A stretch of DNA of 64,000 nt from Bacillota bacterium. Lineage in GTDB: Bacteria > Bacillota_A > Clostridia > Lachnospirales > Lachnospiraceae. Shown here in pieces: positions 27,977 through 36,005 of this stretch. The stretch is from positions 1 to 64,000 of the forward strand of contig JAEYMU010000006.1 of assembly GCA_023407175.1 (NCBI GenBank). Direction: 5' to 3'. The notes below the pieces were generated by a model, which did not search any database, was not told the origin of the DNA, and saw only the letters and a list, made by a program, of their open reading frames with translations. The position numbers and the translations under genes are program-made. Every line of letters starts with the position of its first letter. Position 1 is the first letter of the stretch.

Positions 27977-28025
27977 GGCATATTAACCTCCGTTCTCATA
28001 TCAGGTGCATGAACCGCAGCCTTTA

Positions 28026-29510
28026 TCATCCTTTTTCCTGCTGGACCAGCGGCAGCTCAATACGAAAGCCCGCCCCGTGTCCGGGCAGATTGAAGGCCTC
28101 AATCTTTCCCCTGTGTCTGGAAATGATCCGTTTGCAAAAGGATAGTCCGATACCCCAGTTGCTTTTTGTGGATTTCGTGGAAACAAATGGCTCGAATAAT
28201 CGCTGCTGAATTCTGCTGTCCAGCCCCGGCCCCGAATCTGTGACGACCACCTCAATCCGGCTGTCAAAAAGCCTGATTTCTATGGTGATTTCCTTCGGTT
28301 GCTGTTGGTTTTCCTCCATCGCCTCTATGGCATTTCTGAAAATATTTTTAAATACCTGCGCCAAATACCTGCTGTCCCCAAAAATAACCGCCCTTTGTTC
28401 ACATCTTTTATAATTCAGTCTGATTGATTTTTTCTCAAATTCTGCCCTTTCATTATCAATTGCCCTGTCAATTATTTTACAGAAATCGCATAGAGTCTGA
28501 TTAAGCACAATCCTGTTGGAGTTCTTCTGCAATTCATCCAGGCGGCTGTACATCTCCATACAGCTGGATCTTATTGTATCCAGCCCCTCTATTCGTCTCC
28601 CCTTTTCCTCTCCGGAATTTTTCATAATATATTCAACCTCAGATATGATGCCAAGCAGTTCATTTTTTATATAATGGCTAAAGGCCCGGGTGGATATTTC
28701 GGTGGAGGCAACAATATTTGAAAACATGTACTCTTCATTTTCAATTCTTTTTACTGTTTTTTCATATTTGACCACATTATAGCAGAGAATAAGAATAAAA
28801 AAGATAATCAAATAGGGGATAATCTTCATCATACTGAAATAGCTCCCTATTTTCATCGAATTGTAGATCTCATATCTGGCAACTCTGGAAATCCAAAGAA
28901 ACGAATTCGGTAAGGAGTAAAACATACAAAAATACAGTCCCGTAATTCCAAAATTAACCATTATCATGCACCATTTTATATATTTTAATTCTTTAATCGA
29001 TTCATTCCTGAATGCTGTTTTGAAAAGCAGAACCATATTGTATAAGAGGCATACAAAATTCCCTGCCATTGTAATCCGATGAAATACAGAGTAAATATTT
29101 CGAAAGGCTGCTGCGTCCGGTAAAAAACCAAGTCGGCCGTAGTACAAGAATTTGTACACACCGGTATTATAAAAAAATATCTCTGTCACGAAAATAAAGA
29201 TCAATATACGGGTTATTATCTTGGCCGTTCCTGTCTTTTGATTATAAAGAGACCTGGAAAAAACATGGTTGGCGGCTATAAACAAAACGCTGCATATATT
29301 GACTCCGTTCACTATCACACTCTTTTTAATATCCGTATACATCATCCATACATGCAGCTCTTTGCTGATATTAAAATACCGGTAGATCGTATTGTAATAA
29401 TTATTATCTTTTGCCATATACAGCATGGTAAACACCATAACTCCGATAAAGGATACCGTCATTGCCGCAATCGGAAGAAATGTGCTTTGAAAATAGTGCT
29501 TTTTTCTCAA
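28026..29510 (-). CDS. Membrane sensor histidine kinase
   Basis: A 494-residue kinase with about seven membrane helices in the first 245 residues, then a variant phospho-acceptor box FSHYIKNELLGII and HATPase boxes FRNAIEAMEE, DSGPGLDSR and GIGLSFCKRI. The start is TTG 29510 behind GGGAGGTGG. A multi-helix input domain without an external domain suggests detection of a membrane-associated or membrane-permeating signal. Partner of the LuxR-type regulator 49 bp downstream. Confidence 0.9.
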   Translation of the reverse strand: MRKKHYFQSTFLPIAAMTVSFIGVMVFTMLYMAKDNNYYNTIYRYFNISKELHVWMMYTDIKKSVIVNGVNICSVLFIAANHVFSRSLYNQKTGTAKIITRILIFIFVTEIFFYNTGVYKFLYYGRLGFLPDAAAFRNIYSVFHRITMAGNFVCLLYNMVLLFKTAFRNESIKELKYIKWCMIMVNFGITGLYFCMFYSLPNSFLWISRVARYEIYNSMKIGSYFSMMKIIPYLIIFFILILCYNVVKYEKTVKRIENEEYMFSNIVASTEISTRAFSHYIKNELLGIISEVEYIMKNSGEEKGRRIEGLDTIRSSCMEMYSRLDELQKNSNRIVLNQTLCDFCKIIDRAIDNERAEFEKKSIRLNYKRCEQRAVIFGDSRYLAQVFKNIFRNAIEAMEENQQQPKEITIEIRLFDSRIEVVVTDSGPGLDSRIQQRLFEPFVSTKSTKSNWGIGLSFCKRIISRHRGKIEAFNLPGHGAGFRIELPLVQQEKG

Positions 29511-29591
29511 TATTCCACCTCCCGCAATTCTCCGGTTTTATTATGATGTATTTATTATCAAACAGCAAGATTATCTTTTATACAATCATTT

Positions 29592-29690
29592 TCACAATAT
29601 GTCTATGTTGCCCTGTGCCAGGCTGAAACGAAGCGCGTCCGCGCCGTATATTTCCTTAATTAATTTCTCCCTCAGTCCATGAAACGGATG
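29592..29690 (-). pseudogene. Remnant of a valyl-type tRNA synthetase
   Basis: About 33 codons on the minus strand read [16 protein letters not shown], matching the segment [16 protein letters not shown] of valS in this window (complement near 19370-19425) and the same conserved block of ValRS enzymes. It ends in a stop soon after. It is a degraded fragment of a second synthetase gene, not a functional gene. Confidence 0.6.
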
Positions 29691-29718
29691 GACAGAAATA
29701 GAGTAAGTGGTATATAAT
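29689..29718 (+). promoter_or_regulatory. Promoter of the DUF554 gene
   Basis: TGGACA at 29689, an 18-bp spacer and TATAAT at 29713. Confidence 0.55.
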
Positions 29719-29832
29719 ATGAAACGAATTCAAAACATAGCATCGGCAAAGGGGCCGGGCGCGAAGCAAATTACATAGGTCCGCCCCATAAATCGGAATA
29801 CTGCAGATGAAGGAATGAAAGGGAGAACAAAT

Positions 29833-30564
29833 ATGATCGGTTTAGGTACACTTGCGAATATGGCGGCAATTCTGATCGGTTCCGGACTTGGATTATTACT
29901 GGGAGGCGGATTAAAACAGAGATTTCAGACGACTATCATGAATGCCCTTGGCCTGGCAGTGATGTTTATCGGAATCAGCGGTGCCTTACAGGGACTGTTT
30001 GTTGTCACAGAAAAAGGGCTGGAGACTGCCAACATAATGCTGATGATTGTATCTCTGGCTGTCGGAGCTTTTCTTGGAGAGCTGATTGATATTGAGGCCC
30101 GCCTGGATCATATGGGGGAATGGATCAAATCAAAGCTGAAGGTAAGAGGCGAGAAAGGACAGAACTTTGTAGAGGGCTTTGTAAGCAGCTCTCTTCTGTT
30201 TTGCATCGGAGCAATGGCAATCATAGGCTCTCTCCAGGACGGCTTATCGGGAGACGCCTCCATGCTGTATGCCAAAGCCTTCATTGACGGAACCGTAGCT
30301 ATTTTCTTTGCTTCCACGCTTGGAATCGGAGTTTTTTTCTCAATCCTTCCCCTTGGAATCTATCAGGGGCTCATCACCCTGTCGGCAAAGTATATCGAGC
30401 CTGTTTTAAGTGACCAGCTGATAACAGACATTTCCTTCATTGGCTCCATACTCATCTTCGGAATAGGCATTAATATGATATTCGGCAAGAAAATCAAATG
30501 CGGCAATCTGCTTCCGGCGGTGCTGGTGCCGGTTGTCTATGAATTGGTGGCCAAGTTATTTTAG
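29833..30564 (+). CDS. DUF554 family membrane protein
   Basis: About 243 residues with seven or so membrane helices, starting MIGLGTLANMAAILIGSGLGLLLG and containing the conserved FVSSSLLFCIGAMAIIGSLQDGLSG block and GIGINMIF near the end. These identify DUF554 (YdfK/YqgA type), a putative transporter of unknown substrate. ATG 29833 is chosen over 29815 because GGGAGA lies between them at ribosome-binding distance. Single-gene unit. Confidence 0.9.
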   Translation: MIGLGTLANMAAILIGSGLGLLLGGGLKQRFQTTIMNALGLAVMFIGISGALQGLFVVTEKGLETANIMLMIVSLAVGAFLGELIDIEARLDHMGEWIKSKLKVRGEKGQNFVEGFVSSSLLFCIGAMAIIGSLQDGLSGDASMLYAKAFIDGTVAIFFASTLGIGVFFSILPLGIYQGLITLSAKYIEPVLSDQLITDISFIGSILIFGIGINMIFGKKIKCGNLLPAVLVPVVYELVAKLF

Positions 30565-30698
30565 GAGCAATACAGCTTCTTTCATTCCCAGGATACAGGC
30601 TGTTATAGATTATGATAGAAAGCTCCAGTGCACTGACTACCTGACATCTTGACTAATTGCTTGCCTGCCATTAGTCCAGGTGCCAAGCGGTCGGCACA

Positions 30699-31028
30699 CT
30701 AGTCTTCCAACATATCATAATAAAGATAGAGCCTTTGTACCCCATTTTCCAGAATGTAATAATGTCTAATATAAGGGATCAGTAAAACGAGGAATAAAGC
30801 CGACAGCAGGAGATATACCAATTCCTGACTTATTACGCTTGCCAGTGTGCTAATTAACAGCAGGAGGGCAAAGGTAGCTGTTACAATCAGATGTATCAGT
30901 CTTTCCTGCTGAAAGAAGCCTATCTGTATCAGTAAATTCGTACGGCGCTTTCCCCTTTCTTCCTCTGACATTTCCGTATAATTTAACCCTTTCATCAATG
31001 CAAGATAGTTCCTCATTCGCTTCTCCAT
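30699..31028 (-). CDS. Small two-helix membrane protein, unknown
   Basis: A 109-residue protein with a charged N-terminal region (MSEEERGKRRTNLLIQIGFF) and two adjacent membrane helices (LIVTATFALLLLISTLASVI, LVYLLLSALFLVLLIPYI). ATG 31028 follows GGAGG. It may be co-transcribed with the TetR gene and the methyltransferase fragment. Family not recognised. Confidence 0.6.
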   Translation of the reverse strand: MEKRMRNYLALMKGLNYTEMSEEERGKRRTNLLIQIGFFQQERLIHLIVTATFALLLLISTLASVISQELVYLLLSALFLVLLIPYIRHYYILENGVQRLYLYYDMLED

Positions 31029-31085
31029 ATCGTTTCCTCCAATCAACAGATAAATATTAAATTCTCATAACGGATTGAATAAATT

Positions 31086-31241
31086 CTATCGATACGTTAT
31101 GCTGATCAAATCGTTCATAATCATTAATGAAACATAGTCTTCACTCTTGTACTGTTCCCGCTTCTCAAGACAGGAAAGCCCCCGCGCAAGGCAGGTATAC
31201 TCCGCCGTCCGTGAAGTTTTTGATTCGATTCTTCGAGTCAT
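31086..31241 (-). pseudogene. N-terminal fragment of a SAM-dependent methyltransferase
   Basis: An AAGGAG ribosome binding site and ATG at 31241 start a 51-codon frame reading MTRRIESKTSRTAEYTCLAR and later SCLEKREQYKSEDYV. SKTA..TCLARA.S..EK...YKSDDY is the N-terminal signature of Ppm1/LCM-like class I methyltransferases. It stops at TAG 31086 before the SAM-binding region; no continuation is found in any frame. It begins 14 bp after the TetR stop, so it was once the second gene of that operon. Confidence 0.6.
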
Positions 31242-31255
31242 TTTTATACACTCCT

Positions 31256-31852
31256 TTACTCATTGGTAAATACATTTTTCCAGCCGTGGTAGACAAATAC
31301 GGATATCTCATTCATATATTTCGCCATATCCGCAGGCAGCTCTATGAGAAAGAGCTGCTCAATCATATTCAGATAGAAACTGCAGACGGTGCGAACAAAA
31401 AGCCATGAAACCTCTTTTTTTGTACGGATTGATCTTGACCACTCAACCATGTTTTCGGTAAAGGCGTCTAGCACCTCATATTTGAACCCTTCGAGGGACG
31501 AGCCTTGTGCTTTGAACAGTAGAAGCTTAACGTCAGTGGTATGCGCCGCTATAAATTTACTTATCACACCTATTACAAGCTGCTGCGACGAAAGGGTGTA
31601 GTCCTCAGTTCCTTTTGGAAAATTATATTGCTTTGCTGCTTTAAGACCTGTTTGAATCTCGGTTGTCGTTGGCTCAAGCACTGCACGAAAGAGAGCATCC
31701 TTGTCCTTGAAATAATTATATAGGTTGCTTTTTGCAGTTTTTGCCTTCGTTGTTATTGTCCGTATGGACGCTTTTTCAAAACCCTTGTCCAGGAATTCTT
31801 CCCGTGCGACATCAATAATCCTTTGTCTTATTTCGTCCTTTGCGTACTGCAC
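31256..31852 (-). CDS. TetR family transcriptional regulator
   Basis: A 198-residue repressor: helix-turn-helix in residues 1-50 (IIDVAREEFLDKGFEKASIRTITTKAKTAKSNLYNYF) and a variable ligand-binding C-terminal region. A palindrome over its own promoter at 31874-31907 suggests autoregulation. The truncated methyltransferase gene just downstream is its probable former target. Confidence 0.92.
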   Translation of the reverse strand: MQYAKDEIRQRIIDVAREEFLDKGFEKASIRTITTKAKTAKSNLYNYFKDKDALFRAVLEPTTTEIQTGLKAAKQYNFPKGTEDYTLSSQQLVIGVISKFIAAHTTDVKLLLFKAQGSSLEGFKYEVLDAFTENMVEWSRSIRTKKEVSWLFVRTVCSFYLNMIEQLFLIELPADMAKYMNEISVFVYHGWKNVFTNE

Positions 31853-31873
31853 AGCATCTCACCTCGTCCTAAT

Positions 31874-31907
31874 AAAGTACAGCATACTTATAAGTACACT
31901 GTACTTT
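31874..31907 (-). promoter_or_regulatory. Candidate TetR operator
   Basis: AAAGTACAG (31874) faces CTGTACTTT (31899) as a perfect 9-bp inverted repeat, with an inner palindrome ACTTATAAGT at 31887. It lies 22 bp before the TetR start. Confidence 0.65.
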
Positions 31908-32029
31908 TATTATGTGTCTTTATTTTACTTTTGTCAATATCAAAAGCAAAGTCAGACAGCTTAATCTGCTGTCTGACTCACAAAATTACCTATAGTTGAA
32001 CTGTATGCCAAAGCAAAACCGCGCTTAAA

Positions 32030-35000
32030 TCACCAATTGTTCCCGCTTCCCACTTTTGTAACCGTAAAGCCCGGACAGCCGGAGAGGCCATAGACCGCTG
32101 CTATCCCCGCATTGTATATCTTTACGTTTGTAAAGCTCGCACTACCCAGACAAGGTCCCTGGTTTGCCTCGGATAAAATACAGAATTTAATGCCATAGCG
32201 GGTCGGATTATTGACCGTAACATTCTCCAGGCGGATATTCTGCATCGATAATGCGTTTGGATACATGGTTTGAAACATAATGCCAAAATATACCGGGCTA
32301 TTAATATCCACGTTTTTAATCAGAATATTCTGCATCGTCCGATCACCGGTATAAATCCATATTGCTCCAAAGTTCTGGTAATCATTTATTTTATCATCTG
32401 CACCAACACTGGTCCAAAAATCTCCGCCGCAGCGGTCAAGGGTTATTCCGTCAAATACCGTATCCGCCGGACCGAATCCGAGCGTACTGTAGCCAAAGCT
32501 GTAGCTGTTGATCGTAAGTCCCGGATAGGTCAGAGTATCTGCCGCATATAAATTCTGGAAGGTATTGCCCGATCCCCCATATACTGCAAAGCAAGCCGCA
32601 CGCCTTGCGCAAACTGCCGTCAGATAGGAATAGACATTGCCTGTATTATAGGAGCTTCCACCTGAATCCACTGCACTGAATAGTGCAAAGGAGTCATCAC
32701 CGGTGCCTCTCGCATAACAATTTGTAATTACATTATAGGAAGAGCCATTTGTCATATTGATTCCATCTGCAAACATATTCTTAATCCGACAGTCCTTAAA
32801 TGTATTGTAAGAGGAATTTACCCCCCAGTATAAACATACAAAATGCTCCGCCCAGACATTCTCAATCGTAACATTCTGCATTCCGTCTCCGTTGATAAAT
32901 TTCCCCGGTCCATCCACACGGTTCACATAATTGCCCCAGGCTGAAAGATTTTTTATAGTAGAACCATTGGCACTCGAGCTGATAGAAAAGCCTACATCGG
33001 TATTTGTAAGGCCTTGTGGTGCAACCAGCTTCGTATACCAGGGCCCTGCGCCAATAATCTCAACGGCACGTCCATATAAATAAATCTTACCAGTGATCTC
33101 CCAATCTCCGGCAGGGATGAAAATTCCTGCCTTTGAGCTGTCCTGCCGAAATTCTGTAAGGGCTGCTTCAATTGACTTTGTTGCTGAAACCTCCACATAT
33201 TTATTCGGGTCAGGGTTTGCAGCCGCAGCCGGAACATTTTCAATTTCCAGCATATCGAGATAAATCCAGCTAACATCGGAGGCATCCTTCTGGATTTTGA
33301 TTACGGTACCTGCCGGATATACCTGGTCCAGTAACAGCTGGGCATCCTCATACAGCCAGTATGCCTTTGTTCCAGAGTTATCATATCCTAACCGTGACAG
33401 GGTGGTTGGTGTAGCATATACATAGGAGTATTTTGAAGTAACAGTAAAATTGCCTTTATCTACCCCATTAACATACAGGCTAATTGTTCCAGTGGTATTT
33501 TCGGCAACTGCATTACGAAGTACAAAAGCATTTGCCGATGCTGTCAAAGTAAACTGAACGTATTCTCCGACTGCATCCAGATAAACTGCGCTGCGTCCCG
33601 AAGCTTCCCCTGCATAATCTCCCAAGGTATAATTTTTCGCCAACACCGTACCATTGGTCATATTGGAGGCTGCTTCTGCTTCCAAGGTTGTAAATGCCGT
33701 ATCTGCTCCCCGTCCGCAGTAAAGGCCGGCTGTGGAGGTATTGTTTGCTTTCTTAATAGCTACTTCATTGCCGTCATCCGCCGCGGTGCAAACTACACTG
33801 TAGCTCCCGTCCGCAGCAGTCCAGGTTCCGACTGCTATATTAACGGAGGCTCCGGCTGCTATTACACCGGAATAGGAGCCTGTCATCGTATGGATTGCAC
33901 TGCCCGCGGAGTTATATAACACAACGGTAACCGCATGGTTTCCTCCTGCCGATGCTATATTTCCCTGGTTTTTCAGATTAACTGAAAAGGTTATTGTATT
34001 TCCCGCACTCATTGTGCTTGGATTCCAGGATACGGTACCGATCAGGTCCGAACTTGATACCTCATTTACAGTCATAAGACCAGTATAGGAATTGTTTGTG
34101 TTATCCAGCTCGATCAGAGTATTTCCTTCATCCGCTATTGCTTTAATCTCATAGGTTCCTGCGTTCTTATTTCCAATAGCTAAGGATACGGAAGCACTTG
34201 ATCCGGCAGCAATAGCAGGGGTATTTACCGTACCGGCCAAAGCCGCGCCAACATAGAAATTAACACTGGAGGCAGCCGCAGCAGCCGTTCCGATATTATT
34301 AACCGTTGCCGTCAGGGCTATGCTGTCTGTCTCAACCGGAGAAGCAGGGGAAACTGACAATGCTGTTACAGACAGGTCCGGATTTGGTGCTGCTGTTCCA
34401 TAAATTTGAAATTCGGCAACCTGTCCGGCAGAAGCACCTGTATTTGATGTAAATTTTAATTGGACATCACTTACTGTAGCTGTAATCGAAATCGTTACAT
34501 AATTCCCAGTTGACGGACTAAAGTAATAGTCCCCGGCAGCAACCAGAGTGGTAAAGGTCGAACTATCCTGATTATGCCCTAAAACCTCTATTCTCTGGGT
34601 TCTTGCAGACCATGCGGAATCCGGATTTAACATGATTACTATGCTATGAACATTTGCATTCGCCCCCAGACTTACTGTTAATGTATTGGGATAGGAATTT
34701 GAACCACCCTCCCAGTAGGTTGTAACACTGTTATCAACTGCATTGGCGGCCACATAATTATAGATACTGGAGGAAGCCGTAATCGTTTTGCCAAGGGCCA
34801 GGTTCGTATCTGTCGGTATCTGTGTTATAACCGGAGTCGGAGTTGCTGTCGGTGCTGTTGTTACCGTCGGGGTTACTGTAATGGTTGGGGTTGGAGTCAC
34901 GGTCGGAGTTGCTGTTGGGGTTGGCGTCACAGTTGGGGTTACAGTCGGAGTTACTGTTGGGGTTGCTGTCGGTGCCACAGTCGGCGTAGGTGTCACACCT

Positions 35001-35512
35001 GAGTCGGTTACTGCTTCCAGTATCCATTTAGCGCTGTCCCAGACAGAATAAATGGTTCCCCGCTGTGCATAGCCATACAAATTCTGAATATGAATGTACT
35101 CTGAGGACTGCCAGGAATTGCAAAGCCGTACCTGATTGCTGCCCGCATCCTCGATATACCATCTGCAGCTGTACCAGGTTGATTCTATACCGGTACATTG
35201 AATATAGCTGTATAGATTTTCTATATTCATGTATTCCCCGCTGGCACGGTTACGGATTCTTACTGAGCCATCACCTGCATCCAGCAGCTCCCATTGAGAG
35301 GACTGATTACTGCTATCAATATTTCCATATAACACCTGATCCCCGCTCTCATATAAATAGGTCTGCTGCCATACACTTTTAATCCTTACATAGGTTGCTG
35401 CCGATACTTTCTTTGTTTCTGATCCCATGGGCATGAGCTGTGCAATTATTAATGCAAAAACCAATAATATTACTATATACCTGTTTTTAATGGACCTGTC
35501 ATTCAGTTTCAT
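32030..35512 (-). CDS. Secreted modular glycanase, GH87-like (alpha-1,3-glucanase/mycodextranase type)
   Basis: A 1160-residue exported protein. Domains in order: signal peptide (1-39); beta-trefoil-like sugar-binding region (40-172); Thr-Pro linker (174-230); discoidin/F5-8 type C domain (about 235-372); two CARDB-like domains (about 378-485 and 490-600); a CBM6/35-like domain (about 605-745); and a C-terminal right-handed beta-helix (about 770-1160). In the helix Asp916 (FADGINM) and Asp939-Asp940 (GTGDDSF) have the same 23/24-residue spacing I recall for the three catalytic Asp of GH87 alpha-1,3-glucanases, which also share discoidin, TP-linker and CBM6 parts. GH87 is inferred, and a pectate-lyase-like or GH28-like helix is the alternative. 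Expected role: attack on fungal or dental-type alpha-glucans outside the cell. Confidence 0.7.
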   Translation of the reverse strand: MKLNDRSIKNRYIVILLVFALIIAQLMPMGSETKKVSAATYVRIKSVWQQTYLYESGDQVLYGNIDSSNQSSQWELLDAGDGSVRIRNRASGEYMNIENLYSYIQCTGIESTWYSCRWYIEDAGSNQVRLCNSWQSSEYIHIQNLYGYAQRGTIYSVWDSAKWILEAVTDSGVTPTPTVAPTATPTVTPTVTPTVTPTPTATPTVTPTPTITVTPTVTTAPTATPTPVITQIPTDTNLALGKTITASSSIYNYVAANAVDNSVTTYWEGGSNSYPNTLTVSLGANANVHSIVIMLNPDSAWSARTQRIEVLGHNQDSSTFTTLVAAGDYYFSPSTGNYVTISITATVSDVQLKFTSNTGASAGQVAEFQIYGTAAPNPDLSVTALSVSPASPVETDSIALTATVNNIGTAAAAASSVNFYVGAALAGTVNTPAIAAGSSASVSLAIGNKNAGTYEIKAIADEGNTLIELDNTNNSYTGLMTVNEVSSSDLIGTVSWNPSTMSAGNTITFSVNLKNQGNIASAGGNHAVTVVLYNSAGSAIHTMTGSYSGVIAAGASVNIAVGTWTAADGSYSVVCTAADDGNEVAIKKANNTSTAGLYCGRGADTAFTTLEAEAASNMTNGTVLAKNYTLGDYAGEASGRSAVYLDAVGEYVQFTLTASANAFVLRNAVAENTTGTISLYVNGVDKGNFTVTSKYSYVYATPTTLSRLGYDNSGTKAYWLYEDAQLLLDQVYPAGTVIKIQKDASDVSWIYLDMLEIENVPAAAANPDPNKYVEVSATKSIEAALTEFRQDSSKAGIFIPAGDWEITGKIYLYGRAVEIIGAGPWYTKLVAPQGLTNTDVGFSISSSANGSTIKNLSAWGNYVNRVDGPGKFINGDGMQNVTIENVWAEHFVCLYWGVNSSYNTFKDCRIKNMFADGINMTNGSSYNVITNCYARGTGDDSFALFSAVDSGGSSYNTGNVYSYLTAVCARRAACFAVYGGSGNTFQNLYAADTLTYPGLTINSYSFGYSTLGFGPADTVFDGITLDRCGGDFWTSVGADDKINDYQNFGAIWIYTGDRTMQNILIKNVDINSPVYFGIMFQTMYPNALSMQNIRLENVTVNNPTRYGIKFCILSEANQGPCLGSASFTNVKIYNAGIAAVYGLSGCPGFTVTKVGSGNNW
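34841..34990 (-). repeat. Low-complexity coding repeat (Thr-Pro linker)
   Basis: Tandem degenerate units encoding (TPTVTP)n in the glycanase. The repeat unit is 6-18 bp and varies mainly at third positions. Confidence 0.85.
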
Positions 35513-35696
35513 AATTTACCTCCTCGTATAATTTGAAATAATAACCCCCTTACTTATACTTTGCCCATACCTGCCCATATCTGATCTCATACCCTCATAT
35601 TACATCACGCTCCTAAACTAATATGAATTATAACCGCTGCCATATTAAAACCGTTCCTATTTAGCGCTATTTCCATAATACATTTTAATATATGTC

Positions 35697-35776
35697 TATA
35701 GTTTTACGTTAAACTTATTATATATTTTGATATTAATAATTTTCATTTGTAGATAATATATAGTTTTACGTTCAAC
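35697..35776 (-). promoter_or_regulatory. Paired direct repeats upstream of the glycanase gene
   Basis: TATAGTTTTACGTTAAAC (35697) and TATAGTTTTACGTTCAAC (35759) differ at one base and lie 62 bp apart, close to six helical turns, in the 494-bp AT-rich gap upstream of the glycanase. They may be activator or alternative sigma-factor sites. Confidence 0.5.
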
Positions 35777-35897
35777 CTAATACTACCATTTGTTACTTAT
35801 TTTGTCAATCGCTTTTTACTGTTTTTGTATTTTTTCGCCAATTAATTCATAGGAAATATTTTATCTATCTATCACCCTTAATTACTGACATCAGTAT

Positions 35898-35979
35898 ATC
35901 AAAATGCTCTCATGATCAAATAGAATTCCTGTAAAAAACTTTATTTCAGAATTCCATCTGTATGAGAGCATTTTGATAG
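35898..35979. terminator. Long hairpin after metG
   Basis: TATCAAAATGCTCTCAT and ATGAGAGCATTTTGATA are perfect 17-base complements separated by about 47 bases that contain two copies of AGAATTCC. It lies just past the metG stop and may terminate it; the long loop is unusual for a simple terminator. Confidence 0.55.
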
Positions 35980-36005
35980 AAACCTTCCCCGATTACGACC
36001 TCAGC

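Noticed and set aside
34841..34990. Regular short repeats that could be mistaken for a CRISPR array
   Set aside because: Units are coding, degenerate and have no spacers; they encode a TP linker. No CRISPR array or cas gene was seen in the window.
34788..35051. Open plus-strand frame rich in Gly and Val opposite the glycanase
   Set aside because: It is the antisense of the Thr-Pro linker repeat; no ribosome binding site and no independent support.
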